Assembly: GCA_949775045.1 (NCBI GenBank)
Contig: OX459110.1
Span: 12,805,741-12,869,740, forward strand
DNA length: 64,000 bases
Direction of reading: 5' to 3'
Origin: Metridium senile
Lineage: Eukaryota > Cnidaria > Anthozoa > Actiniaria > Metridiidae
The translations under genes and the position numbers were made by a program. Below are positions 55,493-64,000 of the stretch, in pieces. Positions within the stretch are counted from its first letter, which is position 1; the number at the start of each line of letters is the position of its first letter. The notes below the pieces were generated by a model. It worked only from the letters and a program-made list of their open reading frames with translations, was not told where the DNA came from and made no database searches.

Positions 55493-58400
55493 TCATCTGT
55501 CCCTGTACATCCGAGGTGTAACCATAGCGATATGTGCACTAACATACACAGGGTACGTAACTTGCTTATCAACTTGTAGAATACGGACCTCTTCGTCTAG
55601 TCCCAGTGATAAATACTTTAGTCCTGAAGTTTTGTAATATTGTTCGCTGCCATCGGTGTTGAAAGATGCTATATCTACTCTGAGGACAAAGTTGTGTTTT
55701 TGTTGCATGCAGACTATACCATGGCTTGGGTGGAGGTAGGTGTTACGGCGGAAGCTCAGCTGTCGACTCCTGTTGTTGTACATGACGATAATGTCCAGTC
55801 CATAAAGAAATCCTGTCCATCGCCAGCAATACTATTAAATCAAACAAATTAAAAGTATTAAAATGATACACAAAATTGACATAGTTCATTAATATACTGT
55901 AACAGTTTTTACACAAAACATGTTCCCATTTAAATTTGTACTTTTCCATTTAAATCTGTACTTATGCAAATTTTGTTGATGTGTGCTAAACACACAGATC
56001 AACCAATCAGAGAAGTTCACTTCAGAAATATTATACTACTGATTGGTTGATCTTTGTGTTTAGCACACATCAACACAATTTGCATAAGTACAGATTTAAA
56101 TGGGAAAGTACAGATTTAAGTGGGGACCTGTTACAAATGTTATGGGTTTGAGCCCTGTTCAAAGCCTGGAAATTTGTTGAATGAATAAAGTTAATAATAA
56201 ATGCATGAAAATGGCTGGGCAATAAACTGTTTCATAGTTCCATTCAGTGATCATGAATAATAGTTCCAAGTCGAGGTTTGAGTTGCCACACATAGCAAAA
56301 CTATAATTTATCATGTGCAACGGCTCCAACCTCGACTTGGAATTATCATTTATGGTCACTGAACAGAACTGTGAAAAGGACTATTTAGTTGTGATGCCTT
56401 TCAAGTTAAGGAGGCTTTCATTTATCAGTGTTTAGGGGAGGTCAGATAAATCACCCGTTGTCTTTTCCAAATATTACCCTACCCCCCCCCCTTTTTTTCC
56501 TGGTTAGTAAATTTATCATAACCCCCTCCCCTCCCTATATTTTGTCCAGTTTTTACTAAAACCCTATAAAACAACATACAATTAGTAACAACCCCCTTAT
56601 AGCTTCCGAAAATGTAACCCCCCTCAATATTGCTGACCCCCCATACACTTATAAATGAAAGCCCCCTAAATGTCATCTCCTTGAACAAACACTGAAAGGT
56701 ATAGCACAAACACTAATAATCACATTAATTTGAGCCAAGATTAACACTTACCCTCGGTGGGGGTACTCCTTTTATCCAAGTGGTAGGGGTGATTGGCGTT
56801 CCTTTTAGGGTTAAAATATTTCCTGTGCGCAACTTTTAGGGTCCTTTTAGAGTTTTGGCTCAAAAATCAGTTGTAAGGGTCATTTTTACTCTGCTTTATT
56901 TGTATATGTTTTGTATATGTGCGTACCTTTTAGGGGTCATTTTCAAAACCTCCACCGATCACCCCTACCACTTGGACAAAGGGAGTACCCCTCTGGGCAC
57001 TTACCCTAGTGCTCTTCTCTAATATTCGCCCATATCTCTGTGCACAAGTGTTAAATTCTTCTTCTGTCAAGTCCTCTGTAGGTCCATGGTCTATATTTTG
57101 ATACACAAACATAACTCTCGTCCACTGTTCCTTGTACACAGGATTTAGCCAATCTACAAAAAGAAAGAACAAAAATAAGAAGTGCCGTACAAACTTTTGG
57201 TTGATATTTTAAAATTTATTTCTCTCTCATGATTATTAAATGAAGTGCCATGCAAACATTACTGCTGTTTAGCATGTTATTTTGCTCATAAGCAAGTTAT
57301 TTTGCTCATTAGCATGTAAATTTTTACATGATTGTGTAGTGAAATCACATATATGCAGTGTTATGTGAAATCGCACTACTAGCTCAATTATCTTTCATAT
57401 TTTTAATGACTTACTTGAAGGAATAACATTATCCGATTGTAAAGTAACCATTGATCTAATATCATTGATGACATGATGAAGTCTCAGACCTTTAAATACT
57501 TGTCCAAATACTTCACCATCTGGTGTATCAAGAAACGCTGGGCTCTTCTCCTGCTTCTTTGTTCGAAAGAATTCTGATGATTGTGTTTTGAGGTTTGAGA
57601 TGGTTCCTGTCCAGTCAGGATTTAGTTTTAGAAAGACCCATATAACTAGAAGAGTATAGATGTCTATTTCTATTTGCATGACAAAGAGGCCAGGCGATTG
57701 AATGACTTGTTGCATTAGCTCAACACTGAAAAAAAAAAGAATTAAAAAAACACTGAAAAAAAGGTACATGAGAAAAATATCATATGCCCTCGGCAGGACT
57801 CGACCCACGGTTTCAGCTTTCTAGTCCGATGTGTGAACCACAACACCACAAGGACCAACCACGCAGGATATGCAGCCAGACAATGTAGTATAAGGCAACT
57901 ATACCGGTGTCTCAGGGGGGTATTATCTAAGGCCTGGTTCACACTAGCGACATAAGCATAAGCTTAAAGGTCCGGGCAAACAGCTTCAACATTTGTTTAA
58001 ACGCTTTTCACTCAACTCTTTCAACATCAATTCATTGATTCACCACGTTTCAACAACGTTGAAAGGGTGGGAATGGCTTCAACATTGCCATTAAACAAAA
58101 TCAAACAGATGTTGAAGCAAATGTTGAAACCGTTTGCCTGGGCCTTAAACAGCATATGTAGACTCAGTTGGGCTTTGCTCATTAGCCACACTTGTCTTTT
58201 CTCACACCTAGTGAAGAAATGCTTCACTGAGTCTGCATACGCTGCTAGTGCTTATGTTGCTAGTGTCAACCAGGCTTACTGGTAATGTGAACACTGTAAA
58301 TGGTGTAAATGCTCTTTTTATTCTTAGTCAGAGTTCTCTCAGCAACTATAAAATTGTTTAGTACATAATAATGTCATAGCCTCCTCCGCAGGCATCTCTC

Positions 58401-61400
58401 TTTCTTTCATCTTTGGGATTTTGGGCTTCCTGTGTGGCTTCCTGTGTTAAGAAGAAGAGGGGGACTAACTAGCGCCTAGTCCCTCTCTAGTAGCAGCACA
58501 GGAAACCCAAATCCAAATTAGATCACAGAGATGCCTGTGGAGGAGGCTAATAATGTCATAAGACGTATACCTCATTTCTTTCAAGAGACTGACTGTCCAT
58601 GCTGATGTAAGTGCTCTTTCTAGCCATTCCATACACTTTGTTTCTACTTGTGTTTCTCCATATCTCTTTGCAGCTATGTAATACTGACAAACAGTGTGAC
58701 TGTAAACAGTTTCTTTCATTAGTTGTGAGCAATGTGTTGTTAAATTATCCTGTAAAACATATAAGAAAATGAGGGAATAAATGAGGGAATAAATTTTACC
58801 TAAAATGAATTCATAGATAAATAATTGACTGTCTGAATACATGAATGAGAAAATATATGCATGAATGATAGACTGAATGAATTAATGGCCGAACAATTAC
58901 ATAAAAGAATAGTAGAAAGTAAATGAATCAATGTCAGATTAGAATAAATTGACAACTGACTGACTTACTAACTGACTGACAGACAGACTTACTGACTGAC
59001 CAAATGTTTGAATTAATGTTAATAATAGATGTATTGATGAAATAATTCTTTACCAATTGTAGAAGACATGAAGCTGCCAGTATTGGGACAACTGTTTTTG
59101 CTGTGACAATAATTTCATCACTGTACAGAGAACCAAGGGCTGTGTCTAATGCTATTGACAACAAAAATATGTCATTATTATGTTGTGAACATTGTATTAT
59201 CATTATTGTCATCATATATATATCTATATAGCATCAACATTATCACCATAATTGCCATCAATATGAACTGGATGAGGATATAGAAGGGGTCCTCAACAAA
59301 CACCGCACACTGAAGGCATTTACATCACCGCAACACTGCACTGAGAGTTATCAACACTGCATTCCCACATGCCACCTCAAACCATCATTGTCATCGCCAT
59401 AAGCATAATATTATAATCATCATCATCAATATCATCACCACCATCATGCATTCACATTGTCATCATCATCATCATTATCATCATCATTATAGTTACCATC
59501 ACCATTATTATCATCATTTATCATCATTATCATCACTAGAATGATTGTAAGTTATTTCACCTTCAACCATCATTGTCATTGCCATTAGCATAATATTACA
59601 ATCATCATCATCAATATCAACACCACCATCATGCATTCACATTGTCATCATCATCATCATTATCATCATCATTACCATTACCATCACCATTATTATCATT
59701 CATAATTTATTATCATCACTAGAATGATTGTAAGTTACTTTACCTTCAACTGTGATAAATTCATCAGGGATTTGAATATTAATAAAATCATCCTGTGATT
59801 CCTTCCAGTGACCACTAAACATACTCTGGAAATATTTGGACTATAATATAAAGAATCAAAAATTGATAAAACATGATTTTTGTTGTAACCATTATAAAAG
59901 CTTGGTTCACACTAGCGACATAAGCATAAGTAACAAACACAGACTTAGTGAAGGATTTCTTCACTAGGTGTGAGAAAAGACAAGTGCGGCTAATTAGCAA
60001 AGCCCAACTGAGTCGGCATATGTTGCTTATATGCTTACTATGCTCATGTCACTAGTGTGAACCATGTTTAACAGGTAGATGCAAATGTTGGTATTAATTT
60101 TTATTGTTTAGATCACTATAGCACATTCTATACCTGTTTTAGATAGATCTTATGGACTTTCCATTCTTTCCCTTGAACAACAAATACAAACAGGAAAAAA
60201 ATCAGATTATAACATATTCAGGAGGGGGACATTTTTTTTTATTTTATTAGCTTTTTCCTTCATACAAAGGCAGGGACACCACACCAGCTTACGCTGTGGG
60301 CCCTGTAGTATGCTGACTCTGACTGTTGTCCTGGGAGACAATCCCCTGCTCTTTTCGAAGAGCACAACAGGATATTTTACGTCCACCTTATATAGGAATT
60401 AGAGTGAAGGCAGATGGGACCTCCTGCTTTATCAACATACGTTGTTGCTGTGATGTAAATGCCTTCAGTGTGCCATGTTTGCTTTTTCATAGCTGTGGTG
60501 TACTGTGAATTTTACAGTTGTGGTGATCGCAGTGTTTGGTGAGAGATATTGTGATGAGGTAGTATTAAATGTCAATTTTTTTTGCAGTGTTGTGGTGTTG
60601 AGGACCCTCATGTCAACCTACATTTTTTATGTGTTTTCACTACATAAAAAAATATCTCTGTGGCTAAATGTGGCTCCAGCTCTGTCCTATAGATGTATGA
60701 AAACTAAATATTCAAGATATTGGTGAGCTTAGTGTTTACAAGTGTTGATATTGTGATGCTAATTTGCCAACCATTTTCATAATAGATTTTTTAATTTTCA
60801 TTATTCTAATAACAGCGGTTGGTTGGCAAAACCATAATAAAATATGTCACTGTACATCCATCTATAGCTGAAAGATATAATATTGTTTGTTACCTAGTGC
60901 AGAAATGGTTACATCACTTCCTTCGCCGCCAACAAACAATGTTTCATAAATATATCTTGATGTTGGTTTGAGTTTTTTCCTGGAAAATTATCAAGTGAAA
61001 AACATTTGCAAGGACATTAGCAGAAGTTTCAAGATGGCTGCACTTTTGTAGCTGAGACATTCTACGTAAAAACATCAAAGTCAACATATTCTCGAGCTCA
61101 TTGTTCTTTTCAGCCATTCTGAGCCTTGGCATCAATGTAAAGACACTTCCTAATATTGATTAAAAGTGGCTAATGCGTGGTAAGTATAATAAATTAAACT
61201 GAACGGAATTCAGTGACATGTTTACTTTTGTTCAAGAAGTACTTGTTAGCTTGGAACAGACCAAAATTTTGTATAATTTTTGTACAAAGTTAGCTCACCT
61301 TTTTGGAATTTCAACAACACTTTCAGCATCTTCAGTGCCACTTTTCTCTACCTCATCAAAAGTTCTTTTCCTCTTGTCGGTATTTTCTTGTCTTGTTGTT

Positions 61401-61414
61401 AATACTGAGCCCAT
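55493..61414 (-). CDS. GMCL1: Germ cell-less homologue GMCL1 (9 exons, 470 aa)
   Basis: Exons 61414-61299, 60979-60894, 60171-60134, 59840-59744, 59151-59054, 58749-58571, 57725-57415, 57153-57005 and 55831-55493 sum to 1413 nt and join in frame. BTB about residues 60-165 (GEGSDVTISALGKEWKVHKI, YFQSMFSGHWKES), BACK about 165-300 (YSHTVCQYYIAAKRYG, LFVMQIEIDIYTLL), then the germ cell-less C-terminal region with YCWRWTGF. It begins MGS, a possible N-myristoylation start. Germ cell-less is a nuclear-envelope-associated CUL3 adaptor needed for germ-cell fate in flies. Human GMCL1 is 515 aa as I recall. A MITE sits exactly at the exon 8 donor. An AATAAA follows near 55440. Confidence 0.95.
55924..56125. 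mobile_element. Hairpin element in GMCL1 intron 8
   Basis: AAATCTGTACTTATGCAAAT and TGTGTGCTAAACACA pair with their inverses at 56040-56125. About 200 bp with a short centre. No ORF. Confidence 0.75.
56215..56385. repeat. Imperfect inverted repeat in GMCL1 intron 8
   Basis: CATAGTTCCATTCAGTGATC..GTTCCAAGTCGAGGTT pairs imperfectly with AACCTCGACTTGGAAT..GGTCACTGAACAGAACTGTG. Probably another short foldback element. Confidence 0.6.
56410..56666. mobile_element. Harbinger-like MITE, second copy, GMCL1 intron 8
   Basis: GGAGGCTTTCATTTATCA and TTATAAATGAAAGCCCCC ends with TAA on both sides (56407-56409 and 56667-56669). Same family and length class as 36972-37226 but in opposite orientation internally. 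Confidence 0.8.
56755..56997. mobile_element. 243-bp MITE at the GMCL1 exon 8 splice donor
   Basis: Termini contain GGGGTACTCC and, further in, CCAAGTGGTAGGGGTGAT, mirrored at the right by ATCACCCCTACCACTTGG..GGGAGTACCCC. CACTTACCCT occurs on both sides (56745-56754 and 56998-57007). On the minus strand this 10-mer is AGGGTAAGTG, i.e. the last exon bases plus the 5' splice site, so the insertion duplicated the donor. Confidence 0.85.
57785..57862 (-). repeat. tRNA-like segment, GMCL1 intron 6
   Basis: The minus strand carries a B-box-like GGGTCGAGTCCTGCC paired with CGGCAGG-type sequence, preceded by GACTAGAAAGCTGAAACC. It looks like the head of a second tRNA-derived SINE or a tRNA pseudogene. 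The A-box region is poor. Confidence 0.4.
57930..58276. mobile_element. CACACTAGCGACATAAG MITE with nested element
   Basis: GGCCTGGTTCACACTAGCGA at the left is mirrored by TTGCTAGTGTCAACCAGGC at the right. It contains the 178-bp element 57968-58145. An uninterrupted relative lies at 59898-60070 and a worn one at about 48870-48985. GMCL1 intron 6. Confidence 0.8.
57968..58145. mobile_element. 178-bp Harbinger-like MITE nested in 57930-58276
   Basis: AGGTCCGGGCAAACAGCTTC is mirrored by GTTTGCCTGGGCCT, with TAA on both sides (57965-57967 and 58146-58148). TTCAACATT motifs repeat inside. Confidence 0.78.
59230..59740. repeat. Duplicated ATC-rich block, GMCL1 intron 4
   Basis: A segment of about 185 bp (CATCATTGTCATCGCCATAAG through CACTAGAATGATTGTAAGTT, given in parts) occurs at about 59380-59560 and again at 59566-59735. 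The interior is CATCAT microsatellite. 59283-59376 is an inverted piece of the GTTGCGGTG repeat. Confidence 0.75.
59898..60070. mobile_element. CACACTAGCGACATAAG MITE, uninterrupted copy, GMCL1 intron 3
   Basis: AGCTTGGTTCACACTAGCGA is mirrored by GTCACTAGTGTGAACCATG. Interior CAACTGAGTC and CTTCACTAGGTGTGAG match 57930-58276. Confidence 0.78.
60437..60612. repeat. Dispersed GTTGTGGTG repeat, GMCL1 intron 2
   Basis: It shares AAATGCCTTCAGTGTG and AGTGTTTGGTGAGAGATATT with 41655-41815 and ends GTGTTGAGGACC like 29370-29383. Confidence 0.6.
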
Positions 61415-61785
61415 TTTGAACGGTGTCAGCTCAAACGTTAAACGCCTGTGGCATGCACTTCAAGCAGTTTTTTTTTTTTTGTCAAATTAAAAACATTATA
61501 ATACAATTTTCAATTTCTGACATTAATATAACTAAACATAATTATATGGAACGATATAAGAATGTTTTTATCAAACATATCCATCTAAATTAAGTTTCAA
61601 GCGAAGTTAAGTTGGAAAATTATTGTTGAACAAGTTCAATTTCAAACCTGTACATGTTTACGTACGTCAAGACGCCATTTAAAATACACATCCCATCGTG
61701 CTTTGCGAACGTTCATCCTCCCTCCACCGCGCAAAGCATGCTGGTGAAGAAAATGGCGTCGATCCTAAGGGTATATACTTCATGC

Positions 61786-61852
61786 CAACATGCCATATAG
61801 TCGCCCATACATATAGTCGCCTGCCATATAGTCGCCTGCCATATAGTCGCCG
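61786..61852. repeat. 16-bp tandem repeat, about four units
   Basis: CATATAGTCGCC-type units with TGC spacers repeat about every 16 bp. They lie about 370 bp upstream of the GMCL1 start. Confidence 0.7.
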
Positions 61853-61907
61853 ACTAATTCTTGTACTCACTCGTCCACATAGTATCCTATAGTAGGATCA
61901 ACTGTCC

Positions 61908-62556
61908 CTGACCACCATTACCTGTCCCTTGCCCTGATCAACCGTCCCTTGCCCTGATCATCTGTCCCTAGCCCTGATCATCTGTCCCCAGCACTGATCA
62001 GCTGTCCCTAGCTGTGATCAACTGTCCCTAGCACTGATCAACTGTCCCTAGCACTGATCAACTGTCCCTAGCCCTGATCAACTGTCCCTAGTTGTGATCA
62101 ACTGTCCCTAGCCCTGATCATCTGTCCCTAGCACTGATCAACTGTCCCTAGCACTGAACAACTGTCCCCAGCCCTGATCAACTGTCCCTAGCCCTGATCA
62201 ACTGTCCCTAGTTGTGATCAACTGTCCCTAGCACTGATCAACTGTCCCTAGCACTGAACAACTGTCCCTAGCACTGATCATCTGTCCCTAGCACTGATCA
62301 ACTGTCCCTAGCACTGATCAACTGTCCCTAGCTGTGATCAACTGTCCCTAGCTGTGATCAACTGTCCCTAGCACTAAACAACTGTCCCCAGCCCTGATCA
62401 ACTGTCCCTAGCCCTGATCATCTGTCCCTAGCACTGATCAACTGTCCCTAGCTGTGATCAACTGTCCCTAGCTGTGATCAACTGTCCCTAGCACTGAACA
62501 ACTGTCCCCAGCCCTGATCAACTGTCCCTAGCCCTGATCATCTGTCCCTAGCACTG
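61908..62556. repeat. 20-bp minisatellite, about 32 units
   Basis: The consensus ACTGTCCCTAGCACTGATCA repeats with an exact 20-bp register from 61921 to 62556. Variants at three bases (AC, CC, TG before TGATCA) and A/T at the unit start form a 120-bp higher-order repeat: 62321-62440 matches 62441-62556. The units contain TGATCA palindromes. 62557-63520 otherwise has only AT-rich sequence and a T21-type tract near 63345. Confidence 0.93.
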
Positions 62557-63526
62557 TAATATTATTCCAATATTGGTTCAAGCCTTGGTCAACTGTCAGT
62601 TTCACACACAAGTACTTCATGCAAAATATTTTATTTTGTATTGTCAGATTACAGTCTATTTATTCTAGAACAGATTGAAAATATATTCCATTGAATTCAT
62701 ACATATTTTCTGTCTTCTGTCATTTCCACATATTGTGTATAGGTAAAATATTGTATTGGAAAAAAATGTTATTAATATATTTTCATGCAAATTTCTTTTT
62801 ATTGGCAGGTTAATTAGATGCCCATAGACATGAATGTTTTGCATATTTTCCCAAATACCTATAAAAATGGAATACCTGAACTTCAACTATATATTGATCA
62901 CCTTATATTACAGTGAGGACAATCGAACCATGAATACTTGATATTTTAATATTTTTTTATTTTATGAACTTTCTATCGCTCAAACCTTCTAAAAAGGAAG
63001 CACTGAACTCCAATAATCTTATTGTTCAAAATAAATCATATTTCCAATCAATTCACACAGGAAAAAAAGTATGAAAAAACCTCAATGTGTTCACGGTTCG
63101 AGTAATATCTATACACCTAATTCCAAAATGCATTGCTTGCCCGGCCAGGCTGAAAAATACAGAAGCTCACAATTAAAATGAATGCTTGGTCTAATTAATA
63201 TAACCATGAAATTTATTTTTGTATATTTGGATAATTTCTAGACATTCATATTGTACCACATTACAATTACCAAATTACAGACAGGAACATTTTCATGCAC
63301 ATGCATGACAGGCTGATCTGCACTCAGTTCCTCATCAGCTTCTTGTTTTTTTTTTTTTTTTTTTTGGCCCATGCAACTTTTAATTTATTGGATTAGGTGT
63401 ACTTTTATTTATTTAGTCATGTTAATAAAAACAAATAGTTATTGATAACAACAGATTATTTTGAACATAAACATATAGCTGCATAATATGTTGCCAAGAG
63501 AAAGAACGGACTTATTATTGTTTTGC

Positions 63527-64000
63527 TTATATTGAAGCAATTCCATACAGCAATCTTCTTAATGCTTCTTGTCTTCGATGTGAAAACTCCAGTTTGCCCT
63601 TAACCTGTTCTTGGGTCTTCTGGTTAGCACTCACGTTTTTACTTGGTGCTACAGAGCTGCTTATGACAAAGTTGTACAACAACATAATATTATCGACACT
63701 AGGAAGGATAGTTGTCGACAGCAAGAAGGACTCCACCGACTCTTAGAGATACATGTTTCCTGCAATGTCCAGGAGCCTTGCTTCACATGGATTTCATGTT
63801 CTTCATGGAAAATCGTGCTACGTTTTCTTTTCAAAGAGGATGGGCTGGATTTACACCTGGGGGATCGTTTTTCTGGTGTACTGCTTGGGAATGCTTGCTT
63901 TTCTCTCTTGCCATATTCATTCCCACATTTATGGCAAGAGCACCTTGTGGTACATGGCTGTTTCTGTGAAAAGCATGGGCATTTTGTCCTTCATTCACCA
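63527..64000 (-). pseudogene. Cysteine-rich CXC-like protein, 3' part, frame-broken, runs off the edge
   Basis: On the minus strand one frame (about 63983-63740) reads CPCFSQKQPC and RCSCHKCGNEYGKRE, then a basic linker KSSPSSLKRKRS and QGSWTLQETC. The downstream frame (63736-63527) reads SVDNIMLLYNFV and ends LRRLLYGIASI-stop. Order and spacing fit one protein with a tesmin/MSL2-like CXC zinc-binding segment, but the halves are out of register near 63740 and a TGA lies upstream near 63995. Either a frameshifted pseudogene, a small intron, or a sequence error. Family assignment is from motif memory. Confidence 0.45.

Noticed and set aside
61908..62556. Regular 20-bp repeats resembling a CRISPR array
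   Set aside because: There are no unique spacers; units are directly contiguous and only slightly variable. Eukaryotic minisatellite.

Overview
This is nuclear DNA from an animal. The genes have many exons with GT-AG introns, codon use is ordinary metazoan, the sequence is AT-rich, and the spaces between genes are packed with short inverted-repeat transposons. Every recognised gene is a conserved animal gene: AMN1, cystinosin-type PQ-loop proteins, DERA, RPL36A/eL42, a BTB-Kelch protein and GMCL1. The dispersed repeats and intron sizes suggest a cnidarian, probably an anthozoan, but that is recollection-based inference. No bacterial, organellar, rRNA or CRISPR features were seen.

Layout. 1-9.6 kb holds no recognised gene. 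It has tandem repeats (33, 84, 66, about 175, 94 and 78 bp periods) and what looks like one large foldback element (about 2351-6756). 9.6-28.2 kb is a direct tandem segmental duplication: copy 1 about 9600-21296, copy 2 about 21297-28185. Each copy starts with a 10-bp satellite that flips orientation and carries an intact five-exon AMN1 gene; the two proteins differ at about 9 of 260 residues. Comparing the copies gives clean empty sites for several transposons. 28.2-39.8 kb holds two cystinosin-like genes that flank DERA: CTNS-like A (minus) is head-to-head with DERA (plus), and CTNS-like B (plus) lies downstream. 40.8-45.8 kb has two unrecognised coding regions. 47.6-52.0 kb is a head-to-head pair, RPL36A (minus) and an intronless BTB-Kelch gene (plus), with only 130 bp between start codons. 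52-55.4 kb is a cluster of TA-flanked miniature elements. 55.5-61.4 kb is a complete nine-exon GMCL1 gene (minus). 61.8-62.6 kb is a 20-bp minisatellite. The right edge carries part of a minus-strand cysteine-rich (CXC-like) coding region.

Roles. AMN1 and GMCL1 are predicted ubiquitin/cell-cycle adaptors (LRR and BTB-BACK); the BTB-Kelch protein is a predicted CUL3 adaptor. DERA is nucleoside catabolism, the PQ-loop proteins are predicted lysosomal cystine/proton carriers, and eL42 is a 60S ribosomal protein. They form no operon-like pathway; shared regulation is plausible only at the two divergent promoters.

The most interesting points are: the AMN1 duplication used as a natural empty-site experiment; a transposon family with CCCGG ends in which two members carry homologous small ORFs; a transposon insertion in GMCL1 whose target duplication copies the 5' splice site; a 711-bp near-palindrome inside the inferred 3' UTR of CTNS-like B; and two cystinosin homologues lacking the usual luminal domain. 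All gene models come from reading codons, splice signals and family memory; no alignment or database search was run.
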